Source of the DNA: Antricoccus suffuscus
GTDB lineage: Bacteria; Actinomycetota; Actinomycetes; Mycobacteriales; Antricoccaceae
Reading direction: 5' to 3'
NCBI RefSeq assembly: GCF_003003235.1
Contig: NZ_PVUE01000011.1
Location: forward strand, 62,001-126,000
DNA length: 64,000 nt
The notes beneath the pieces were generated by a model. The model was not told where the DNA came from. It did no database searches and was given only the letters and a program-made list of their open reading frames with translations. The translations under genes were made by a program, and so were the position numbers. How positions within the stretch are numbered: position 1 is the first letter of the stretch; the number at the start of each line of letters is the position of its first letter. Shown piece by piece: positions 50,429 through 57,215 of the stretch.

Positions 50429-51652
50429 GTGCGCACCGTAGAAGAGCACGTCGACACGATTCTCTCTAGTCTGCCGACGCTAGAAAGCATCGAGCTGGCA
50501 GTTCTGGATGCCCAAGGGTTGCTGTGCGGCGAAGAGGTTGTCTCATCGACGATGTTGCCGGCATTCGACCATTCCTCGATCGACGGGTACGCCGTACGCC
50601 GAGCCGATCTAAAGAATGCCTCGCCGGACGAACCGGCGCATCTGCCGGTAGTCGCCGAAGCCGAGCCAGGTAGCCGTGAGCAGCGCAACGTCTCCCCAGG
50701 TTCGGCTATCCGCATCTTTCCGGGGGCGCTGCTGCCGGGCGGCGCCGACGCCATCGTGCCCCTGGCCTGGACCGACCGCGGCGTCGCGCGAGTCAATGTC
50801 GTACGCTGCCCGCCTGCTGGCGCCTACATCCGTCGGGCCGGCGAAGACGTACAGCCCGGCGACACAGCCGTAAACGTCGGTACGCCGATTGGCCCGGCTC
50901 AGGTCGGTCTGCTGGCGGCCGTAGGCCGAGTGCGAGTCCAGGCACGGCCACGGCCCCGGGTAACAGTGCTCTCGATCGGTAGCGAGCTCGTCGATGTCGG
51001 TACAACGCCCGAGCCGGGCGAGCTCGTCGACGTCAACTCCTTTGCGCTGTCCGCGGCCGCCCGGGACGCCGGCGGCGCGGTGTATCGGGCCGGCTCGGTG
51101 CCGGCCAACCGCGACCGGCTGATGTCCACTCTGGAAGCACAACTACTACGCACCGACCTGCTGATCCTGTCCGGCGGCTTCGCGTCGGGTTCCTTCGACG
51201 TAGTCAGTGAGTGCCTGTCCGAGCTTGGCCAGGTCGAGTACAGCCGGGTGGCGATGCAGCCCGGGATGCCGCAAGGGTTCGGGGTGATCGGCGAGCGCGA
51301 GGTGCCGGTGATCTGCCTGCCCAACGACCCGGTGAGCGCGCTGGTGTCCTTTGAGGTTTTCGCGCGTCCGGCGATCCGGCACATGTTGGGCAAGAAGCGG
51401 TTGTTCCGGCCGATGACCAAGGCCGCTGCGACCGAACATCTCAACAGCCCCGCGGGGCGCAAACAGTTTCGCCGCGGTCTGCTGATGCGTCACCCAGACG
51501 GCGGCTACGTCGTCTCGCCGGTCGGTGGCGCCGGGGCACACCTGCTGTTCTCCATGGCGCAGGCCAACTGCCTGATCGTGATCCCCGAAGATGTCACTGA
51601 GGTGACCGAGGGCGCCAACGTCTCGGTCATGCCTCTCGTTCTCGGCTCTTAG
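50429..51652 (+). CDS. moeA: Molybdopterin molybdenumtransferase MoeA-like (Glp)
   Basis: A 407-residue MoeA/gephyrin-type protein inserting molybdate into adenylylated molybdopterin. Domains: N-terminal MoeA (SSTMLPAFDHSSIDGYAVR), then the central MoCF domain with VTVLSIGSELVDVG, GELVDVNSFALSAAARDAGG and LILSGGFASGSFDVV (the family GGxSxG region reads GGFASG), and a C-terminal barrel. FGVIGEREVPVICLPNDPVSALVSFEVFARPAI is the typical end of the central domain. The GTG at 50429 has GGAGG 9 bases upstream. It follows galU, as in mycobacteria where the gene is named moeA1/glp. In corynebacteria and Streptomyces relatives, Glp links to SepX/GlpR in division, so a divisome rather than cofactor role is possible; this is inference. 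Confidence 0.93.
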   Translation: MRTVEEHVDTILSSLPTLESIELAVLDAQGLLCGEEVVSSTMLPAFDHSSIDGYAVRRADLKNASPDEPAHLPVVAEAEPGSREQRNVSPGSAIRIFPGALLPGGADAIVPLAWTDRGVARVNVVRCPPAGAYIRRAGEDVQPGDTAVNVGTPIGPAQVGLLAAVGRVRVQARPRPRVTVLSIGSELVDVGTTPEPGELVDVNSFALSAAARDAGGAVYRAGSVPANRDRLMSTLEAQLLRTDLLILSGGFASGSFDVVSECLSELGQVEYSRVAMQPGMPQGFGVIGEREVPVICLPNDPVSALVSFEVFARPAIRHMLGKKRLFRPMTKAAATEHLNSPAGRKQFRRGLLMRHPDGGYVVSPVGGAGAHLLFSMAQANCLIVIPEDVTEVTEGANVSVMPLVLGS

Positions 51653-51677
51653 ATCCCTCACGCAGCGGGATTCAGCC

Positions 51678-52280
51678 ATGTCCGGACTACACCCTGGATG
51701 GCCGGCCACTCTCACTAGTGGATCGGTGTGCTTGCGCCCTATCAAGGCGCGCGACTTCGCCGCGTGGCGCGAGGTGCGGCTGCGCAATGAAGCGTGGCTG
51801 GCGCGGTGGGAGCCGACCTCGGCGCAGAGCTGGACCGACCGGCACACGTTCTCGTCGTTCATGTGGCAGCGCGGCGAGATGCGCCGGGCTGCTCGCGACG
51901 GCATGGCGATGCCGTTCGTGATGTGTGTCGACGGCAAGCTCGCCGGACAGGTCAATGTCGGGCCGATCTTGCGCGGACCACTGTGCTCGGGCGACATCGG
52001 CTACTGGATCGATGAGAAGTACGCCGGACGCGGGTTGATGCCGCAGGCCGTCGCGATGGCGACGTTGCACGCGCTCGGCGAGGGCCGGCTGCACCGGGTG
52101 GCCGCCGTCGTACGTCCGGAAAACGCCGCGTCATTGAGGGTGGTGGAGAAGGTCGGGTTTCGTCGCGAAGGAGAATTGAAAAACTACCTGGACATCGACG
52201 GGGCGTGGCGTGACCATGTCGCGTTCGCGTTCACTGTCGAAGACGATCGTGCGGCTCTCACTGCCATCGCCGCTGGCTAG
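51678..52280 (+). CDS. GNAT-family N-acetyltransferase (RimJ-like)
   Basis: A 200-residue acetyltransferase. Typical elements are VCLRPIKARDFAAWREVRLRNEAWLARWEP, the DIGYWIDEKYAGRGLMPQAVAMATLHAL acetyl-CoA-binding region (Q/RxxGxG/A-like loop in YAGRGL), and VVRPENAASLRVVEKVGFRREGELKNYLDIDGAWRDHV. It matches the RimJ/RimL group acetylating protein N-termini. The 3' end is at the start of a 21-bp tandem repeat array; the last base of the stop overlaps the first repeat. Rv0995 is the syntenic mycobacterial homologue. Confidence 0.92.
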   Translation: MSGLHPGWPATLTSGSVCLRPIKARDFAAWREVRLRNEAWLARWEPTSAQSWTDRHTFSSFMWQRGEMRRAARDGMAMPFVMCVDGKLAGQVNVGPILRGPLCSGDIGYWIDEKYAGRGLMPQAVAMATLHALGEGRLHRVAAVVRPENAASLRVVEKVGFRREGELKNYLDIDGAWRDHVAFAFTVEDDRAALTAIAAG

Positions 52281-52405
52281 GGCCGTCCGTCACGAATGTC
52301 GGGCCGTCCGTCACGAATGTCCGCTCGTCCGTCACGAATGTCGGGCCGTCCGTCACGAATGTCCGCTCGTCCGTCACGAATGTCGGGCCGTCCGTCACGA
52401 ATGTC
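52280..52405. repeat. Six 21-bp tandem repeats in the rimJ-sepX spacer
   Basis: Six units (52280-52300, 52301-52321, 52322-52342, 52343-52363, 52364-52384, 52385-52405) share GTCCGTCACGAATGTC exactly. The first five bases vary as GGGCC, GGGCC, CGCTC, GGGCC, CGCTC, GGGCC, so the last four form 42-bp couplets. No spacers of variable sequence exist, so this is not a CRISPR. The array ends 97 bases before the sepX start. It could be a minisatellite-like regulatory or structural element. Confidence 0.95.
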
Positions 52406-52501
52406 CGTCGATCCGCGGCGCGTCCGGCGCGCCTGACAGCCGCGCCCTGACCACACCGTTAACTTAGTTACTGGCGTGACAGATGTGACGGGAGGTGACT
52501 C

Positions 52502-53422
52502 ATGGGATCCGGTGTATTTCTTGCCGTGGTAGTGGTGATGTGGTTCGTCGTCCTCGTTCCCATGGTCCTGACCCGGCGTGATGCTGCGATGGAGAAAGCC
52601 GCAGGAGACAACCTTTCACCTTCCGCCCGCGTACTTACGCGGCGTACCGGCTCCGTGAGCGCGAGCCGGGTATCTAGGAGGAAATCCACCATGAGTCTTA
52701 GCGAGTCTTCCCCCTCGCTGGCAGCCGAGCAGGACGGTGCCGAGGATGCGTACGACGGTGCCCCTGAGGTGGCCGAGTACTTCGATGACATGGTCGATAC
52801 CGGCGTACACGAGCGGTACGTCGACGACGTGGATGGGGCCGACGTACACGCGTCGGATGTGCAGGTCGTGCGTGATCATGCACGCACCGACAGTGCGCGC
52901 GAGAAAATGCTTGAGCGACGTCGGCGCACTCTGATCACGCTCGCGGTTGTCGTAGTCCTTTGCCTCGTGCTTGCTGTAGTTGTCTCGCCATGGCTATGGG
53001 TGCCGACCGCGGTCTTCGGCGCCATGAGTGCCGGCTATCTGTGGCACCTGCGCGGCGAGGCTCGCCGCGAAGAGGAACGCCGACTGACCCGCGCGGCGCG
53101 TGCCAACCGGTCGCGTCGTACCACCGGCTTCGAGACTCGCCACTCCGACGGCATCCGGACCTCGTACGCCGCGGGTGCCTACACGGCTCCCGAGTCCATC
53201 GATCAGGACGTCGTCAGCCTCGATGACGAGGACGTCGCATTCTACGATCTGGCCAATGCGCCAGTCGCCGACAACGTGGACCTGAGCGGACACGAGTACT
53301 ACGCCGACGGTGCCGTCGATCCCGAATACGACTACGACGATGACGCATACGGCATTCACACGACGTCGGCCGTGGACGAGTACGACGAAGAGACCGGCTG
53401 GGATATCCCGAAGGGCGCCTAG
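52502..53422 (+). CDS. Divisome protein SepX/GlpR-like membrane protein
   Basis: A 306-residue protein. TM1 at the N-terminus (MGSGVFLAVVVVMWFVVLVPMVL) is followed by a basic patch and an acidic linker (AEDAYDGAPEVAEYFDDMVD). Two close TM helices follow (LITLAVVVVLCLVLAVVVSPWLWVPTAVFGAMSAGYLWHL). The C-terminal tail is basic then acidic, with Asp/Tyr-rich repeats (DPEYDYDDDAYG). This layout, and the galU-moeA-rimJ order before it, match SepX of Streptomyces/GlpR of corynebacteria, cell division proteins. ATG has GGGAGG 7 bases upstream. Assignment rests on architecture plus synteny. Confidence 0.82.
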   Translation: MGSGVFLAVVVVMWFVVLVPMVLTRRDAAMEKAAGDNLSPSARVLTRRTGSVSASRVSRRKSTMSLSESSPSLAAEQDGAEDAYDGAPEVAEYFDDMVDTGVHERYVDDVDGADVHASDVQVVRDHARTDSAREKMLERRRRTLITLAVVVVLCLVLAVVVSPWLWVPTAVFGAMSAGYLWHLRGEARREEERRLTRAARANRSRRTTGFETRHSDGIRTSYAAGAYTAPESIDQDVVSLDDEDVAFYDLANAPVADNVDLSGHEYYADGAVDPEYDYDDDAYGIHTTSAVDEYDEETGWDIPKGA

Positions 53423-53426
53423 GCTC

Positions 53427-54266
53427 CTAGATGTCGACGGATCCCTCGATCCGGGTCGTGCAGTAGCCGCCGACCCAGATATCTGCGCCGTCGTCCTCGA
53501 TGTGGATCCGGCCCGTCCGGCCGATTGCGGTGCCTTGCGCGGCGACGTACGACGAGTTAGCTAGACCTTCGGATCGCAGCCACTGAGCCAGTCCGGCGTT
53601 GAGGCTTCCGGTGACCGGGTCCTCCGGGACACCATGCGCCGGGGCGAAAGCTCGCACCTCGAAGTCGACATCGCGCGAGTTGTCGTCCATCCCGGCGTAC
53701 GGTCCAATCACCCCGATCGCGAGATCGCCCATTGCGGCGAAGTCCGGAACGATATCCAGCACCCGCTGAGCCGATCCGAGCATGACGGCGGCCCAGCCCG
53801 GCCCGTTGTCGACCCACTGATGCCCGATCACGTCGCGACGTTCGATTCCCAGCCCGCCGGCTATCTGCGCGACTAGAGCCTCGTCGAGCAGACCGGAACG
53901 CGACAGTGGAGGAGCGGCGAACGCAAGTCGGTCGGCGTACTGCTTGATCCGGACCAGCCCGGCGCCGCATTCCTGGACGATGTAGTCACTGTGCTCACCG
54001 CCGTTGCGCAGCCACGCGTGCGCGCTGCCGAGGGTGGGATGTCCGGCGAAGGGAAGCTCGCCCGTGGGCGTGAAGATCCGCAAACGGTAATCCGCGTGGC
54101 GGTTGGACGGAGGCAGCACGAACGTCGTCTCAGACAGGTTGGTCCATCTCGCGAACGCCTGCATCTGCTCGTCCGTCAATTCATCGGCGTCCAGGACCAC
54201 CGCCACCGGATTTCCCTTGTACGGCGTGGAAGTGAAGACATCGACCTGCTGGAATGCTCGTTGCAT
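53427..54266 (-). CDS. PhzF-family isomerase/epimerase
   Basis: A 279-residue PhzF-like protein of the diaminopimelate-epimerase fold. Visible family signatures are FQQVDVFTSTPYKGNPVAVVLDA, LSETTFVLPPSN, LRIFTPTGELPFAGHPTLGSAHAWL (with the catalytic Glu in the SETTF segment), and FAPAHGVPEDPVTGSLNAGLAQWL. The start ATG at 54266 abuts the stop of the VOC gene (TAG-ATG), giving translational coupling. The 3' end is convergent with sepX, 4 bp apart. The substrate is unknown; phenazine genes are absent, so this is an orphan of the family. Confidence 0.93.
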   Translation of the reverse strand: MQRAFQQVDVFTSTPYKGNPVAVVLDADELTDEQMQAFARWTNLSETTFVLPPSNRHADYRLRIFTPTGELPFAGHPTLGSAHAWLRNGGEHSDYIVQECGAGLVRIKQYADRLAFAAPPLSRSGLLDEALVAQIAGGLGIERRDVIGHQWVDNGPGWAAVMLGSAQRVLDIVPDFAAMGDLAIGVIGPYAGMDDNSRDVDFEVRAFAPAHGVPEDPVTGSLNAGLAQWLRSEGLANSSYVAAQGTAIGRTGRIHIEDDGADIWVGGYCTTRIEGSVDI

Positions 54267-54908
54267 CTAGATCTCGACAGTTCCTGCGGGACCACGCAGC
54301 GTTGCGTGGAGGCCAGCCGGGCCGTCGCCGACGGTGATCTGGACGCCCAGCGCGCGCAGCAACTCGGTGACCTGTTCATGGGCGGGCGAGCTGAGAGTGA
54401 GCGTCTCGAGACGCGCGGCCGGGACGCCGCCTGCCGGATGTGGCGAGGTGCCCCAGTCGATGATGAACGGCGCGAGCCCGTCGTACGGCGCTGCGTCTGC
54501 CGAGGCGAGCCGCCAGCTCAGCTCGTTGCCCTTCGCGTCGACGCGGGACATCGCGAACAGGTCGCCGTGGTCCGCGCCGTACTGCCTGCTCGCCTTGAGC
54601 GCCGCGCCCGCGTCGGTCGGGTGGATGGCCCACGTAATCAGCCGGTCCTGATCGAGTACGTCGAGACCAAACGAGACCCGTTTCCCTTCTGCAACTGGAT
54701 TCTCGCGATCCAGAGCGATGACCTCGAGGTAGGACGTGGGCGAGAGACCCAGCAGGTAGTTGCGGGTCCCGCGGCCGACGTGCCGGCCGCCTTCGACCGG
54801 TCTCACACCGGTGGCGTCCGCGATCCGGTCGACGGCTGCCTTGAGGTCGAGTACGCCGTACACCAGGTGATCGATCAGATGAGCAGGGTCAAACTCTTCA
54901 CTGGTCAT
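54267..54908 (-). CDS. VOC/glyoxalase-like domain protein
   Basis: A 213-residue protein of the Glyoxalase_3/VOC type. The strand-helix pattern LIDHLVYGVLDLKAAVDRIADATGVRPVEGGRHVGRGTRNYLLGLSPTSYLEVIALD is the typical first VOC module; a second half includes RLETLTLSSPAHEQVTELLRALGV. The His of the metal-like site is in HLVYG. ATG at 54908 is chosen over TTG 54914 because TAGGGT sits exactly 6 bases upstream, a leaderless pattern. It is followed at once by the PhzF gene. No substrate is known for this subgroup. Confidence 0.85.
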   Translation of the reverse strand: MTSEEFDPAHLIDHLVYGVLDLKAAVDRIADATGVRPVEGGRHVGRGTRNYLLGLSPTSYLEVIALDRENPVAEGKRVSFGLDVLDQDRLITWAIHPTDAGAALKASRQYGADHGDLFAMSRVDAKGNELSWRLASADAAPYDGLAPFIIDWGTSPHPAGGVPAARLETLTLSSPAHEQVTELLRALGVQITVGDGPAGLHATLRGPAGTVEI

Positions 54909-54949
54909 GTCCAAACCCTACGCACAAGTGGCGAACTCGTCAGCCGGGC

Positions 54950-55043
54950 GACCGGTGCCCACTTCCGATGGTCGCGCCGGGTGACCCCTTCCGATGGTCG
55001 CGCACGCATACTCGTGGCCGCGCGACCCACTTTCGCTGGTCGA
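54950..55043. repeat. Degenerate ~24-bp intergenic repeats (GACC..CTT.CG.TGGTCG type)
   Basis: Three imperfect copies run through 54950-55043: CTTCCGATGGTCGCGC at 54962-54977 and 54988-55003 and the variant CTTTCGCTGGTCGAGC-like at 55029-55044 (with ACCCAC before). The units carry inverted arms GACC and GGTC. They occupy the 252-bp spacer between the VOC gene and the small membrane protein. No coding function is visible. Confidence 0.7.
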
Positions 55044-55076
55044 GCCAACCTGCGAGTCGAGGCCTCGCAGGTTGGC
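55044..55076. terminator. Perfect 13-bp hairpin upstream of the small membrane protein
   Basis: GCCAACCTGCGAG (55044-55056) pairs perfectly with CTCGCAGGTTGGC (55064-55076) around a 7-base loop. It sits behind the repeat unit and 90 bases before the ATG at 55167. No U-tract follows; it could be an insulator terminator or part of a larger repeat. Confidence 0.5.
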
Positions 55077-55166
55077 AATGTCCGCCCGCCAGGCGGCGTT
55101 CTACCAGGCGGCGGGGACGACTGTCACGCACCCGTTGACTCCCTGGGCCGACGTACGATCGTGCCC

Positions 55167-55391
55167 ATGAACCTGTCGCAGATTGTCATCACGGTCCTGT
55201 GCGTGGGATTCGTGGTGCTTATCGTGACCGCGTTCGTGCGTGCCAAGCGCGGGATGCTCCATGGCTCGGGTGGCATGTTCGTAGTGTTTGAGGAGATCTT
55301 CTCGCCGGCGCAGTACAACGTCCGGATAGCGATCGAGCAGCAGGCTGATCTACCGGCCGAGCAACAAGCGCCCGGCGATCCGCTGCACTGA
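55167..55391 (+). CDS. Small single-span membrane protein (74 aa)
   Basis: A 74-residue frame with one TM segment (IVITVLCVGFVVLIVTAFV), a basic RAKRGM stop-transfer signal, then a soluble stretch (FVVFEEIFSPAQYNVRIAIEQQADLPAEQQAPGDPLH in outline). TACGAT lies 7 bases before the ATG, again a leaderless-like geometry. No family is recognised. It is likely a real gene because of the clean signal-anchor, and it precedes the tRNA-Ala gene by about 106 bp. Confidence 0.65.
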   Translation: MNLSQIVITVLCVGFVVLIVTAFVRAKRGMLHGSGGMFVVFEEIFSPAQYNVRIAIEQQADLPAEQQAPGDPLH

Positions 55392-55497
55392 AGCAGGTCT
55401 CGCCAAGCGACGAAGCGCCGGAGCATAATGCCGGTACGTCGTGCGCCGTCCCCGCGACAATCTGGTCGGGCGGGGCTGATATCGTTTTCTGGTCCAA

Positions 55498-55573
55498 GGG
55501 GCTATGGCGCAGTTGGTAGCGCGTCTCGTTCGCAATGAGAAGGTCAGGGGTTCGAATCCCCTTAGCTCCACCA
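55498..55573 (+). tRNA. tRNA-Ala (anticodon CGC)
   Basis: A 76-nt gene including encoded CCA. Acceptor GGGGCTA/TAGCTCC, D-arm GGCGCAGTTGGTAGCGC, anticodon arm TCTCGTTCGCAATGAGA with loop TTCGCAA (anticodon CGC), T-arm AGGGGTTCGAATCCCCT, discriminator A at 55570 and CCA at 55571-55573. It reads GCG codons. It marks the left border of the accessory region. Confidence 0.96.
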
Positions 55574-55602
55574 AAGTTCGTTGTTCAACCGCCGACGTTT
55601 TC

Positions 55603-55625
55603 GGTTTGAATCCTCCTATCGCTCC
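55603..55625 (+). repeat. Degenerate copy of the tRNA-Ala 3' end (att-like scar candidate)
   Basis: GGTTTGAATCCTCCTATCGCTCC (given as positions 55603-55625; key blocks GGTTTGAATCC and GCTCC) resembles the tRNA 3' end at 55549-55569 (GGTTCGAATCC ... GCTCC). Duplicated 3' ends arise when an integrative element uses a tRNA gene. No integrase gene is seen, so this is only a hint of past integration. Confidence 0.35.
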
Positions 55626-55643
55626 CTTAGGCCTCGCGCTCCA

Positions 55644-56796
55644 GGGGTCTGTTTCAGGAACGGTGTTTCCGGCGGTTTCATTTAGTAGGTCTCCGCGGTC
55701 GGCGGAGGTGATGGCGAATGCGTTAAGAGCGGGCTTCCAACGCATCGTCCCGCACCGGTCGGGTCGAGTGATCTGGTGACAAGATACCGGCACTTGAGCG
55801 TGGCCTGCTCCGTTGGGAAGTATCCTCTGGCTCGGACCGCTCTGCGGTATCGGGCGTTGAGGGACTCGATCGCGTTCGTCGAGCAGATCACGCGGCGAAT
55901 CTCGATGTTGTAGTCCAGGAACGGGATGAACGTCTCCCACGCGGATTCCCAGAGCCGAATGATCGCTCCATATTTCTTGCCCTACTTCTCGTCGAGGTCC
56001 TCGAGCGCTGCCCGGGCGGCGTTGGTGTTGGGGGCGGTGTAGATCGGCTTCACGTCGCGTTTGAGAGCGTCCCAGTCCTTCTTCGACGCCAACCGGAACG
56101 TGCTGCGGATCAGGTGGATGATGCAGGTATGCACCATCTTGAGCGGCCACACGTTCGCGACGACATCGGGGAGGCCCTTGAGACCGTCGCAGACGAGGAA
56201 GAACGTGTCGCGCACGCCCCGGCTCTTGATGTCGGTCAGGACGCTCATCCGATACTTCGTGCCCTCACCGCCCGTGCCGGCCCAGAGCCCGAGCACATCC
56301 TTCTCGCCAGCCAGGCTGACACCGATCGCGGCATAGATCGACCGCTTCGCGACCTGGCTGTCTCGGATCTTCACCGCGATCGCATCGATGAAAATCGCCG
56401 CATAGACCTCGTCGAGCGGCCTGGCGGACCATTCGTTCATCTTCTCGATGACCTTGTCCGTGATCCTCGAGATCGTCTCCTTCGAGACCGACGCTCCATT
56501 GAGCCGGGCGAAGTGCGCCGAGATCTCACCCGTGGTGAGCCCGTTCGCATACAGCGACAGCACGATCTCCTCCACCCGTTGAGGCGGCGTTGGCGCTTGC
56601 GCACGATCTGCGGCTCGGACGACCGTCACGATCCCGCGGAACCTCGATCGTGACCTGGCCAGCCGCCTCGGTCAACACCGTCCTCGGCCGAGTCCCGTTG
56701 CACACGTTCCCGCTCTCACGGCCCGGATCGGCACCTTTCCCGCCAGACATCACGCGCGGCGTGTCAGGCCGGAAACACCATTAAATCCACAGTCCC
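55644..56796 (-). mobile_element. Decayed IS256-family insertion sequence
   Basis: The left end begins GGGGTCTGTTTCAGGAAC (55644) and the right end, read inward, begins GGGACTGTGGATTTAATG (56796). Both then run into the same 12-mer GGTGTTTCCGGC. The ends enclose a broken IS256-type transposase. Total length is 1153 bp, short for the family (about 1.3-1.5 kb), as the transposase N-terminus is missing. No target-site duplication is visible by eye. The element is not expected to be autonomous. Confidence 0.75.
55682..56753 (-). pseudogene. IS256-family transposase, disrupted
   Basis: Homology to IS256 transposases runs through three frames. The first piece (56753 inward: SGNVCNGTRPRTVLTEAAG, EVPRDRDG) lacks the first ~75 family residues. 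A frameshift near 56628 leads to the main piece (SLYANGLTTGEISAHF, FIDAIAVKIRD, GLWAGTGGEGTKYRMSVLTD, FLVCDGLKGLPDVVANVWP), which holds catalytic Asp residues of the DDE set. A TAG at 55984-55986 replaces an expected Trp codon (DEK-stop-GKKYGAII). The frame then continues (VICSTNAIESLNARYRRAVRARG) to another frameshift near 55760, after which MRWKPALNAFAIT is in a different frame. At least three lesions: dead. Confidence 0.85.
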
Positions 56797-57203
56797 TCTA
56801 ATGGCTGTGGAAATGCCGACGAGCCCTCTACGAGCGCCGCTACCTTATCGAGGGTCGCGCCGATGCCACTCTCGATGCCGCGCTTGACGGCGGTGAGCTC
56901 AGGGCGCGTGCGCTCGGGACGGTCCCGCAAGGCCCCCGCACGTTTCGAGCCCGGCGACGGGGCGCGAGAGTCATAGCTGCCTACCGCGACCGATAGGGAA
57001 TCACCACAACCACGCCGTTCGGCGCTGACGTGGACAGCGCTGCACAGCACATCGATGTTGCCCGCGCTCAGGCGGCGCTCCGGGTGCTCAGTTCGATAAG
57101 CGGATTCTCCCAGGCGCAACCCACGGCTCAGCCCACACATCGACGGCTTGGCCTGTAGCGCTCCGCAGTGAGCACTCCACAGAGGAGAGCCGGCAGGTAC
57201 CCG
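56797..57203. other. 400-bp stretch without a recognisable gene
   Basis: Between the IS right end and the defence operon. A minus-strand frame (57347-56781, 188 codons) crosses it and overlaps the first defence gene; its end reads like protein (TAVKRGIESGIGATLDK), but its first half is Cys/Ser/His-rich noise and it has no start signal. It may hold a decayed gene fragment. I see no tRNA, repeat or terminator here. Confidence 0.4.
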
Positions 57204-57209
57204 TAAACT
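57204..57209 (+). promoter_or_regulatory. -10 box of the three-gene defence operon
   Basis: TAAACT at 57204-57209, exactly six bases before the ATG at 57216, with no Shine-Dalgarno. Transcription would start at the A of the start codon, giving a leaderless mRNA. No clear -35 or operator. Confidence 0.5.
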
Positions 57210-57215
57210 TGGGTT

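Noticed and set aside
52280-52405. Possible CRISPR array in the repeat between rimJ and sepX
   Set aside because: The repeats are contiguous with only 5-base variable heads, no unique spacers, and no cas genes are in the window.
52210-52467. 85-codon frame running through the 21-bp repeats (heptads like VRHECR/VRHECP)
   Set aside because: It arises because 21 is divisible by three; it starts inside rimJ in another frame and has no ribosome site or family.
55350-56150. Minus-strand 266-codon frame over tRNA-Ala containing the segment ELRGFEPLTFSLRTR
   Set aside because: This is the well-known spurious translation of a tRNA-Ala antisense strand joined to the out-of-frame transposase end; it is not a gene.
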